Source of the DNA: Arthrospira sp. PCC 9108
GTDB lineage: Bacteria > Cyanobacteriota > Cyanobacteriia > Cyanobacteriales > Microcoleaceae
NCBI GenBank assembly: GCA_016745315.1
Contig: CP066886.1
Coordinates: 2,139,501 to 2,203,500, forward strand
Direction: 5' to 3'
Length of the DNA: 64,000 nucleotides
Shown: positions 8,743 to 16,456 of the stretch, piece by piece
Layout of the letters: every line of letters starts with the position of its first letter
How positions within the stretch are numbered: the stretch's first letter is position 1
Translations under genes and position numbers: made by a program
The notes under the pieces: model-generated
The model's database searches: none
What the model was told of the DNA's origin: nothing
What the model saw: only the letters and a program-made list of their open reading frames with translations

Positions 8743-9252
8743 ATGAATATGGGCCTAACTAAGGTGACAATTTATACAGACGGAGCCTGTAGCGGGAACC
8801 CTGGGAAGGGAGGATATGGGGCTGTGTTGATGTGTGGTAGTCACCGAAAGGAATTATCAGGAGGCTTCCGACTAACTACTAATAACCGCATGGAAATGAT
8901 GGGAGCGATCGCCGCTTTACAAGCCCTCAAATTTCCCTGTTGTGTGACTCTCTATAGTGATTCTAAATATCTCGTAGATGCTATGACTCAGGGGTGGGCT
9001 AAACGTTGGCAAAAGAATGGATGGCGACGTAGCCAGAAGGAATGGGCGAAAAATCCGGATTTGTGGGCGCAATTATTAGCTTTGTGTGAGGAACATCAAG
9101 TCCGATTTGTCTGGGTAAAAGGTCATGCGGGCGATCGCGAAAATGAAATTTGCGATCGCCTTGCTGTCGAAGCTACTCATGGAGATAATTTACCGCCAGA
9201 TTTAGGATATGAAAACCCACCCCTACCTCAAGACATCGATTCTATGAGTTAA
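8743..9252 (+). CDS. rnhA: ribonuclease HI
   Basis: RNase HI of 169 residues; it degrades the RNA strand of RNA-DNA hybrids (R-loops, primers). All catalytic carboxylates are visible: the first Asp in IYTDGACSGNPGKGGYG, the Glu in TNNRMEMMGA, the second Asp in LYSDSKYLVDAM, and the late His/Asp in VKGHAGDRENEICDRLA. The helical insert WAKRWQKNGWRRSQKEWAKN matches the basic protrusion of the bacterial enzyme. The start is at 8743 (MNMG) or the second ATG at 8749. The C-terminal tail after LAVEATHGD is about 20 residues and Pro-rich. Confidence 0.96.
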   Translation: MNMGLTKVTIYTDGACSGNPGKGGYGAVLMCGSHRKELSGGFRLTTNNRMEMMGAIAALQALKFPCCVTLYSDSKYLVDAMTQGWAKRWQKNGWRRSQKEWAKNPDLWAQLLALCEEHQVRFVWVKGHAGDRENEICDRLAVEATHGDNLPPDLGYENPPLPQDIDSMS

Positions 9253-9254
9253 TG

Positions 9255-9283
9255 TAATCTTAGTGTAATCTTAATTTAATCTT
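9255..9283. promoter_or_regulatory. three direct TAATCTT repeats with 11-bp period upstream of purH
   Basis: TAATCTT occurs at 9255-9261, 9266-9272 and 9277-9283, exactly 11 bp apart, about 125-155 bp before the purH start. Such one-turn direct repeats are typical of OmpR/PhoB-class regulator sites. The cyanobacterial Pho box has the same period but a different core, so the binding protein is unknown. Confidence 0.4.
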
Positions 9284-9408
9284 GTGGTTACTCCGTAGAA
9301 ATTGCCGATAATTTGCTAATCAATTGGCTATAGTTTCTCAATTATGCCTTTAACTGGAATGGTCTGTTGACTTTAAGATAGGGAAGTTGCTTTGTAAATC
9401 TTGGAAAA

Positions 9409-10956
9409 ATGGCCCGTTTAGCTCTATTAAGTGTATCTGACAAAACTGGACTGATTGACTTAGCCCGAAGTCTTGTGGAAGAATTTGGCTTTGACCTGAT
9501 TAGTAGTGGGGGAACTGCTAAAGCTATCCAAGAGGCGGGACTACCTGTTACTAAGGTTTCTGACTATACAGGATTTCCCGAAATTCTGGGGGGACGAGTT
9601 AAAACCCTGCATCCTCGCATTCATGGGGGTATCCTTGCGCGTCGGGATATTCCCCAGGACGTGGAACAATTACAACAGCATGAGATCCGCCCCATTGACC
9701 TGGTAGTGGTTAATCTGTACCCATTTGAACAAACTATTGCATCGGAAAATGTTACCCTACCAGAGGCGATCGAACAAATTGATATCGGTGGCCCTACGTT
9801 GCTGCGGGCTTCTGCTAAAAATTTCGCCCATTTGACTGTCCTGTGTCAGCCTAACCAATATGGGGACTATCTCGAAGAAATGCGAAACAGCGGCGGCGAA
9901 CCTAGTTTAGAATTTCGCCAAGGCTGCGCTTTACAAGCCTTCCGTCATACTGGGGCTTATGATCGGGCGATCGCTACTTATTTAGAACATCAAAACACCA
10001 CCGAAACTAATCCCCTCCCGACTAGCTACACTGTCGCCGGAAACCAAATACAAGCCCTCCGCTACGGCGAGAACCCCCACCAACCCGCCGCCTGGTATCA
10101 AACCGGAACTGTCCCTAATGGCTGGTCGGCGGGTAAAATTTTGCAGGGAAAACCCCTCAGTTACAATAACTTGGTGGACCTGGAAGCGGCTAGACGGATT
10201 ATTTGCGAGTTCACTGATGAACCGGCGGCGGCTGTTCTTAAACATACTAACCCCTGTGGAGCGGCGATCGCTAATAGTTTATCTGAGGCTTATCAACGGG
10301 CTTTTGCTGCGGACTCGGTTTCTGCTTTTGGGGGTATTGTTGCGCTCAACCGTCCCATTGATGCGGCGACGGCTACAGCCATGACCAAAACTTTTTTAGA
10401 GTGCATTGTCGCCCCCAGTTGTGAACCAGAAGCTGAGGCTATTCTCAAGAAAAAGGCTAATTTGCGGGTGTTGATTTTGCCGGATTTAGTTTCGGGTCCC
10501 AAAGAAACTATTAAGCTAATTGCTGGGGGCTTTTTGGTCCAGACCTGTGATGATGAAATCGATATCCCTGACCATTGGCAATTAGTGACCGAAAAAAAAC
10601 CTACCTCGGCACAATTGGCTGAGTTATTGTTTGCTTGGAAAATTGCCAAGCACGTTAAATCTAATGCGATCGTGGTCACCAAAAACCGCACCACTATAGG
10701 GGTAGGAGCCGGACAAATGAATCGCGTAGGAGCCGCTAAAATTGCCCTAGAACAAGCCGGAGAAAACGCTAAGGGGGGATTCCTTGCTAGTGATGGTTTC
10801 TTCCCCTTTGATGACTCGGTAAGGACGGCTGCTGCTGCTGGTATTGAGGCTATTGTTCAACCGGGCGGCAGTATCCGAGATCAAGATTCCATTAATGCCG
10901 CTAATGAATTAGGTCTGGTTATGGTAATCACCGGAATGCGTCATTTTCTCCATTAA
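9409..10956 (+). CDS. purH: bifunctional AICAR formyltransferase / IMP cyclohydrolase
   Basis: PurH of 515 residues, which performs the last two steps of de novo purine synthesis: AICAR to FAICAR with 10-formyl-THF, then cyclisation to IMP. The N-terminal MGS-like cyclohydrolase domain covers about 1-145 (LLSVSDKTGLIDLA, SSGGTAKAIQEAG, GGRVKTLHPRIHGGIL). The transformylase domain follows, with the catalytic Lys-His in AVLKHTNPCGAA, then SAFGGIVALNRP and GVGAGQMNRVGAAKIAL. The end HPGGSIRD-type segment is seen as QPGGSIRDQDSI. Complete and ordinary. It is preceded by the unusual TAATCTT triple repeat. Confidence 0.97.
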   Translation: MARLALLSVSDKTGLIDLARSLVEEFGFDLISSGGTAKAIQEAGLPVTKVSDYTGFPEILGGRVKTLHPRIHGGILARRDIPQDVEQLQQHEIRPIDLVVVNLYPFEQTIASENVTLPEAIEQIDIGGPTLLRASAKNFAHLTVLCQPNQYGDYLEEMRNSGGEPSLEFRQGCALQAFRHTGAYDRAIATYLEHQNTTETNPLPTSYTVAGNQIQALRYGENPHQPAAWYQTGTVPNGWSAGKILQGKPLSYNNLVDLEAARRIICEFTDEPAAAVLKHTNPCGAAIANSLSEAYQRAFAADSVSAFGGIVALNRPIDAATATAMTKTFLECIVAPSCEPEAEAILKKKANLRVLILPDLVSGPKETIKLIAGGFLVQTCDDEIDIPDHWQLVTEKKPTSAQLAELLFAWKIAKHVKSNAIVVTKNRTTIGVGAGQMNRVGAAKIALEQAGENAKGGFLASDGFFPFDDSVRTAAAAGIEAIVQPGGSIRDQDSINAANELGLVMVITGMRHFLH

Positions 10957-11030
10957 AATAGCCATTCCCCATTGATGTACATCTAAACTCCCCTCTCCCA
11001 CCAATGGGGAGGGGTTAGGCGTGAGGGAAT

Positions 11031-12899
11031 TTAGTGGCTAGGGGAACTGACAAAGTTAGACAAAAGTTTGATATAGCCACTTTGATAATAAATGGCGGGT
11101 TCGGTAATTTCCCAGGCTTTTTTGCGGGGGTCATTTTCATCAAAATATGCCTTCATGGGAGGCTCACCAACAGGGGGTTTAGATGAGCCAGTATAATATT
11201 GATTTGGTCCCCCTACTAAATAGCCAGGAGCCGGACCACTGGGAGAGTTTAAAGCATGATCATAAATGCCCCCGCCGAACCACTGATGATACATTTTGTT
11301 AGCGGATTTTTCGGCTCCGTATTCATACATATTGCTTAAATAAACCATGCTTAATGGGTTGACACCGTGCAGGTAATGGAGATGGTCTAAGGCTCGGATT
11401 TTATAGCTGTCGGCGTGGTCTGGGTCTACCTCATACAGCAAGACATCATAGTTGGTATTACCATAGTTTGATTCCACTAGGTTACTACCCCAATGATATT
11501 GAGGGTCGCTCATATAAGCACGGTATGGGTCGAGGTCAGAATTACCGTAGGATGCTTTATTACTTAGCACCATTTCCCGAAAGCGATCGCTTATTTGTTG
11601 TTGGATATTGTCATCGCCATTGGCTAGTTGAGTGTACAATAATAGGGCATCCCCTTCATAGGAGCTATACCTTGACCAAGTATCATCTTTAAAGGGTTGA
11701 GTTTCCGTTAAATTGGCGCGTATATATTGATTATATTTGGTGTCTCCGGTGAGTTGTAATAAATAAACCGCCGCCGTTACAGTTCCCCCTTTTTGTTCCC
11801 GTTCGGTTCTATCTGCATCCCCAGATTTAATCGTCTGGGAATCACAATCAGTCCGTTTGGGGTTAGATTGAAACCAGTCCCAAGCGGCGATCGCTCTATT
11901 TTGCAGGTCTTCTGCATACTCATTAAGAACTGGAAATTCCCGAAAAACTAACGCAGTATGGGCGAACATTCCCGCCGTCGATATACTAGCAGAAGAACAT
12001 TTAGGAGCATAATAACGGGGCCGTTGATCAAGACTAGGAATCTCTGGATTATTATGATCAATCGTACCCAGTTTAATAAACACTCCCCCATCATCATCCT
12101 GCATCAGTTTTAACCAATCAATCTCATACTTAATCTCATCGATGATATCTGGGAGATTATTCCCCGATTCGGGAATGTTAAAATCATCAGTCCAAATCTC
12201 CCGATTGTGGGAGTAAGCATCTAAAAGTTGATGAATTACCGGAGTCGCAAAAGTCACATATTTATTAGTATCTCCCGCATCAAACCAACCGCCACGCATA
12301 TCGCGAGCCAAAGCCGGGTTATCTTTGTCATAAACATAGCGCGCCTCTGTATCCTGTCCGGGTCCTAAAAAAGCCGCGCCATCAGTCCATCTAGGGTCAG
12401 CTAATGGGGGTTGTTTGGGAAAGCCACTGCGCTGATAAAAAAAGGTACGGACAGCAGTGATAAGAACCTGTTTATAGACATCATCCCTAATCTCAAATTC
12501 AAAAGAACGTTGTTGATTGGCGGCATCTATGATATAATAGGAACCTGGTTTGTTGAGCGGGGAAAAGTCAAACCACCAACCGCGATCGCCTGATTGAGAA
12601 TGAACTTTACCATCCATCCAGAGCTGAATTTGACCCGAATAAACTTGTTGATGAGAATTAGCATCCCGAACCTCGTAGGTAGTCCCTGGTGAGAAGGATT
12701 CCTGGGCATTAAAACCCACTTCGGGAGTGGTAATTACAGCGACTTTATGATCTTGGGGACGATAACCAAACTGATCAACTTTAATATATGGTCCGGGTGT
12801 CATATCGATTTGAAGACTTGGCTGACTCTGGAGGTCAGCATCGCTGATGACTACTATCAAAGCAATAGTTAGCACGAAAGAGAGAAACCACCTGAACAT
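11031..12899 (-). CDS. secreted glycoside hydrolase family 9 (endoglucanase-like) protein
   Basis: A 622-residue protein from the ATG at 12899 (a TTG four codons upstream also fits). An N-terminal hydrophobic signal, FRWFLSFVLTIALIVVIS, precedes an Ig-like CelD_N domain (about 35-140, starting IKVDQFGYRPQDHK). The GH9 (alpha/alpha)6 barrel follows, with GGWFDAGDTNKYVTF carrying the DAGD nucleophile/base motif, a long central part, and AWEITEPAIYYQSGYIKLL near the C-terminus as a candidate for the acid Glu region. HGVNPLSMVYLSNM resembles the conserved GxNP segment. GH9 enzymes hydrolyse beta-1,4-glucans. In a cyanobacterium it could trim its own cellulose or sheath polysaccharide; substrate is unproven. 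Confidence 0.88.
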   Translation of the reverse strand: MFRWFLSFVLTIALIVVISDADLQSQPSLQIDMTPGPYIKVDQFGYRPQDHKVAVITTPEVGFNAQESFSPGTTYEVRDANSHQQVYSGQIQLWMDGKVHSQSGDRGWWFDFSPLNKPGSYYIIDAANQQRSFEFEIRDDVYKQVLITAVRTFFYQRSGFPKQPPLADPRWTDGAAFLGPGQDTEARYVYDKDNPALARDMRGGWFDAGDTNKYVTFATPVIHQLLDAYSHNREIWTDDFNIPESGNNLPDIIDEIKYEIDWLKLMQDDDGGVFIKLGTIDHNNPEIPSLDQRPRYYAPKCSSASISTAGMFAHTALVFREFPVLNEYAEDLQNRAIAAWDWFQSNPKRTDCDSQTIKSGDADRTEREQKGGTVTAAVYLLQLTGDTKYNQYIRANLTETQPFKDDTWSRYSSYEGDALLLYTQLANGDDNIQQQISDRFREMVLSNKASYGNSDLDPYRAYMSDPQYHWGSNLVESNYGNTNYDVLLYEVDPDHADSYKIRALDHLHYLHGVNPLSMVYLSNMYEYGAEKSANKMYHQWFGGGIYDHALNSPSGPAPGYLVGGPNQYYTGSSKPPVGEPPMKAYFDENDPRKKAWEITEPAIYYQSGYIKLLSNFVSSPSH

Positions 12900-13032
12900 T
12901 GGGTCTACCAATTCAATCTAATTGGATATTATCACTTCTCGAAATTAAAGCCCACCCTGGTTATGCTCTGACCAGAATGGGTTTTTGTTAAGTTTTATTC
13001 AAATCGATTTTATTTTGGAGGATTGATATTAA

Positions 13033-13794
13033 TTATGCGCCAATTGGTTCTTCCACTGCTGCAAGTCGCTGGGAAGAGTAGCCAATACCGCGAACCGTGA
13101 GAATATACTCAGGATTACGCTGATCAGTCTCAATTTTAGCTCGTAGGCGAGCCACATGAACATCAACAACGCGCATATCGGCAATGCGGCGGGGGGTGTA
13201 ACCCCACAATTGTTGCAGAATTTCGGAACGAGAAACCGCTTCACCAGAACGCTTAAACAACAGTTCGAGCAAGTTAAACTCGATATATGTGAGGGGCAAC
13301 AATTTATCGCCTTTGTAAACCCGTCGTTTAATGGTGTCAATGCGGAGAGTATCAACTTGGATGACTTCGGGACTTAGATCATGGGAAGATGCGTTATCTT
13401 TGAACCGACGGAGGATAGCGTGAATGCGGGCTTCCAATTCTTTGGGAGAAAAGGGTTTAGTGAGGTAATCATCAGCCCCCAATTCTAAACCGGTAATGCG
13501 ATCGGCCACATCTCCCAAGGCGGTTAACATAATGATGGGAATATCAGAAATTTCTCGAATTTTTTGACAAACCCCGTAACCGTTAAGTCTTGGCATCATT
13601 ACATCCAAAACTACCAGGTCTGGACTTTCGCGATCGAACATTTCAATAGCTTGTAAGCCATCTGCTGCTGCGACAACACTGTAACCGACCATTGACAGAC
13701 GGGTTGTCAAAATACGCCGAATTGCAGACTCATCATCGGCGATGAGGATTTTTTCAGGATTGCGCCGTTCGTCAAGCCGTGCTTTTATGGTCAT
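13033..13794 (-). CDS. rpaB: OmpR-family response regulator RpaB
   Basis: A 253-residue two-component response regulator with receiver domain (acidic pocket ADDE, phospho-acceptor Asp64 in VVLDVMMPRLNGYG, Lys in LTKPFSPKE) and a winged-helix DNA-binding domain ending in YILTVRGIGYSSQ. The segment LTALGDVADRITGLELGADDYLTKPFSPKELEARI is the signature of RpaB/Ycf27, the essential cyanobacterial regulator that binds HLR1 sites and controls high-light and photosystem genes under the kinase Hik33/NblS. The start ATG has a long AT-rich upstream region. Assignment is by recognised sequence rather than by context. Confidence 0.93.
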   Translation of the reverse strand: MTIKARLDERRNPEKILIADDESAIRRILTTRLSMVGYSVVAAADGLQAIEMFDRESPDLVVLDVMMPRLNGYGVCQKIREISDIPIIMLTALGDVADRITGLELGADDYLTKPFSPKELEARIHAILRRFKDNASSHDLSPEVIQVDTLRIDTIKRRVYKGDKLLPLTYIEFNLLELLFKRSGEAVSRSEILQQLWGYTPRRIADMRVVDVHVARLRAKIETDQRNPEYILTVRGIGYSSQRLAAVEEPIGA

Positions 13795-14170
13795 GTTTGC
13801 TCCCAGTAATTTTTATCGATCGGCCTTTGAGCAAAACTGGCTAGGGACTCTCTCAGTCCCCGGGCTCAGTTGGACAGGAGATATTGGGTTTGATGATAAC
13901 ATATGTTTTCGTAATGTTATCAATTTTTGTTTAAGGTTCTTTACATAACTTTTGGTTATGCAAAAAAACTTTACAAAAAACCGTTTACAAGAATGGAGAT
14001 CTTAGCTTTACTGTTAATAAATTAACAGATCAGACCAAGATTCTTTTCACTCGATGTCAAAAGAAGTCCCACACTACGCCGTTGGGTTAATGATAGGCAG
14101 TGTAGCAAGAGACTGATATTATTAACACACTGTTGGCATTCATTGTCAAAAATGCAATTTTATTGAAACT
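13795..14170. promoter_or_regulatory. rpaB / RHH divergent intergenic region with TTTACA half-sites
   Basis: 376 bp between divergent genes. TTTACA occurs at 13940, 13970 and 13984. It resembles the HLR1 half-site (G/T)TTACA bound by RpaB, but the 14-bp spacing of the last two differs from the 10-bp HLR1 spacing. Autoregulation of rpaB is therefore possible, not shown. No gene is visible. Confidence 0.35.
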
Positions 14171-14398
14171 ATGCCCAATCCATTCCTAGGTGTCAGGATT
14201 CCTTCTGAGGTACACGAAGCACTCATGGCGCGGGTAGAAATCACTGGACAATCCAAGTCAGATCTGGTCATTGATGCCTTGAGATCCTATCTGGGAATAT
14301 CATCTCAGCAGGAAAAACTTGATCAATTAGAAGTTAGACTATCCGCCTTAGAATTTAAACTAGAACAGTTGGGGGAAGAGTCCCATTCCGATGATTAG
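14171..14398 (+). CDS. small ribbon-helix-helix (CopG/Arc-like) DNA-binding protein
   Basis: A 75-residue protein. Residues 1-45 (MPNPFLGVRIPSEVHEAL through SKSDLVIDALRSYLG) fit a ribbon-helix-helix fold: a short beta strand then two helices with the typical SKSDLVIDALR turn. Residues 50-70 (EKLDQLEVRLSALEFKLEQL) have heptad leucines and should form a coiled coil for oligomerisation. No toxin gene lies beside it, so it is more likely a stand-alone regulator than an antitoxin. Its target is unknown. It starts at the ATG after an A/T-rich leader. Confidence 0.72.
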   Translation: MPNPFLGVRIPSEVHEALMARVEITGQSKSDLVIDALRSYLGISSQQEKLDQLEVRLSALEFKLEQLGEESHSDD

Positions 14399-14497
14399 AC
14401 CGACCATGAGCCATTTTAATCAGAGTAAATCTGGTGATTATGGGCGGTTTTAAGTTGCCAGATTTTGAGATTTGATGTTTCCTAATTTGAGGGATTA

Positions 14498-16297
14498 TCA
14501 GTTAGGGTAAAGACCGTAAAATAATGTGATCAATGAGGGAACCGCAATGGTCATTAAGAGGGTGAGAAGAAAGCCAACTCGTGTAAAGTCGGAGAATTTA
14601 TAACCTCCGGGACTATAAACCATGGTATTAGTTTGGTAGCCAATGGGGGTCATAAAACTACAGGAAGCGGCGAGAGTGACCGCAAACATAAAGGCATAGG
14701 GATTTAATTGCAGGGTTTCAGCTACTCGGACAGCAATGGGAATCATGAGTACTACGGTGGCATTATTTGAGAGAACTTCTGTTAATAAAACTGTGATGAT
14801 AAAGAAAAATGTTAACACCCAATACCCGGAAAGATGACCGCCGACAGACACTAAATTATTAGCCAGCCATTCAGTTGCGCCGGAATTTTCCATAGCAATT
14901 CCTAGGGGAATTAATCCGGCTAATAGAAAAATTACATCCCAACGAACAGCACCATACATTTCACCGGGTTTTAGACATCCAGTGGCGACCATCAAAATCA
15001 CTCCGGCTAAAGCACTAACTAAAATGGGAACTATTTTGAAGGCTGCTAGTGCAATTACGCCTAAAGTAATGCCAATGGCTATTCCGGCTTTCTCGGTGCG
15101 TAAGTTGTCGATGTCGCGCTGTTCTAAGACTAAAAGTTCCCTAGTAGTTTGTAAACCAATAAAACTTTCTTTTGGACCTTGGACTAATAATAAGTCACCA
15201 AATCTGAGTTTGATTTTTCCTAAGCGTCCTTGGACTAATTCGGCACCGCGACGGATGGCTAATACGGTGACATTATACCGCTGTCTAAAGCGTAAATCTT
15301 TGAGGGTAGTACCAATTAAACGGGAGTTGGATAAAATCAAGACTTCGGCGATTTTTTCTTCTCCAGAACTCAGGACTGTTTCTAGGGATTGTTCCCTAAA
15401 TTTGACATCAGGTAAAAGATCTAAACCTCTTTCGTTTTTAATTTTGAGTAAATCTTCACGGGTGCTACGAATAATCAGAATATCTCCGGATTTTAAGACT
15501 TTATCGGCTACGGGTTGGGGGAGGTGAATTTTGTTGCGAACTAACTCTAATACGTCTAGGTCAAATTTGCGTTGAATTTCACTTTCCCGGAGGGTTTGTC
15601 CGACTAAACTGGATGTATTAGTGACGACTACTTCACTGAGATATTCCTGCAAATCATAGCTGTTTTCCATGGCACTATTGATGCGTGATTCTCGTTTGGG
15701 TAGGAGCTTGGGGGCAATTAAGGAAATGTATAATAACCCAATTAAAAAGGTTAATAGTCCCACGCTTGTAAACTGGAAAATATGAAAGTTTCCATAACCT
15801 AATTGTTCAGATATTCCGCCAGCGAGAATATTAGTTGATGTGCCAATTACTGTAATCATTCCTCCGAGAATTGAAGCGTAAGAAAGAGGAATGAGAAATT
15901 GGGAGGGGGAGGTTTTTTGCTGTTTACACCAATCTTCGATGATGGGTAGAAAAATAGCGATGACTGCTGTATTATTAATAAAGGCGGAAATGGGTCCGAC
16001 TAAGCTACCCATGACAAAAAGCTGTTGATTGATGCGCTTTCCACCCCATTTAATTAGCCGATCGCGTATAATTTGAATGACTCCAGTGCGGGTAATTCCG
16101 GCGCTGAGGATAAACATAGCCATAACGGTAATGGTGGCTGAATTGCCAAAACCAGAAATTCCCTGTTCGGGAGTGACTAAACCCAGGAACATTAATAAAA
16201 CTGTAACGGCGATCGCTGTTAAATCTACAGGTAGCCATTCGACTATAAAACTAATCAGGGCGAGAACAACTATAGACAGAGTAAGAAAAACTTCCAT
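14498..16297 (-). CDS. SLC13-type anion/Na+ symporter with two internal TrkA-C (RCK_C) domains
   Basis: A 599-residue membrane transporter from the ATG at 16297 (a GTG at 16327 is the alternative). Five or six N-terminal membrane segments (ALISFIVEWLPVDLTAIAVT onward; GNSATITVMAMFILSAGITRTG; SAFINNTAVIAIFLPII) are followed by two soluble TrkA-C modules (about 205-370, each with a SLVGQTL/RLIGTTL-like start), then a second membrane half ending in GYQTNTMVYSPGGYKFSDF. This layout is that of the cyanobacterial SLC13 proteins, some of which carry sulfate. The sensor domains may bind a nucleotide or ion. Substrate is inferred from family only. Confidence 0.86.
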   Translation of the reverse strand: MEVFLTLSIVVLALISFIVEWLPVDLTAIAVTVLLMFLGLVTPEQGISGFGNSATITVMAMFILSAGITRTGVIQIIRDRLIKWGGKRINQQLFVMGSLVGPISAFINNTAVIAIFLPIIEDWCKQQKTSPSQFLIPLSYASILGGMITVIGTSTNILAGGISEQLGYGNFHIFQFTSVGLLTFLIGLLYISLIAPKLLPKRESRINSAMENSYDLQEYLSEVVVTNTSSLVGQTLRESEIQRKFDLDVLELVRNKIHLPQPVADKVLKSGDILIIRSTREDLLKIKNERGLDLLPDVKFREQSLETVLSSGEEKIAEVLILSNSRLIGTTLKDLRFRQRYNVTVLAIRRGAELVQGRLGKIKLRFGDLLLVQGPKESFIGLQTTRELLVLEQRDIDNLRTEKAGIAIGITLGVIALAAFKIVPILVSALAGVILMVATGCLKPGEMYGAVRWDVIFLLAGLIPLGIAMENSGATEWLANNLVSVGGHLSGYWVLTFFFIITVLLTEVLSNNATVVLMIPIAVRVAETLQLNPYAFMFAVTLAASCSFMTPIGYQTNTMVYSPGGYKFSDFTRVGFLLTLLMTIAVPSLITLFYGLYPN

Positions 16298-16401
16298 GGG
16301 TAAGGATATGCTAAAGTGGCTGATCACAAAGGTAACGTTTGATCATACAGCCAATCAGAATGGGTGTCAGGTATAGGGGAGTTAGTGACCCCAGACCTGC
16401 T

Positions 16402-16430
16402 AAAAAGGACGATCAGCTGATCGTCCTTTG
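16402..16430 (-). terminator. perfect palindromic terminator of the EF-G-like gene
   Basis: GGACGATCAG (16407-16416) and CTGATCGTCC (16417-16426) form a 20-bp perfect palindrome flanked by A5 on the left and T3 on the right. Read on the minus strand it follows the stop of the EF-G-like gene and ends in a T run. It could work in either direction. Confidence 0.72.
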
Positions 16431-16456
16431 AATTCAAGTCTGAGGGTTAAAACGAG

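Noticed and set aside
13940..13989. canonical HLR1 site
   Set aside because: The half-sites are 14 and 30 bp apart instead of 10, so I kept it only as a weak regulatory feature.
14982..15527. 181-residue plus-strand ORF inside the SLC13 gene
   Set aside because: Antisense shadow; low-complexity Lys/Ser composition and no family features.
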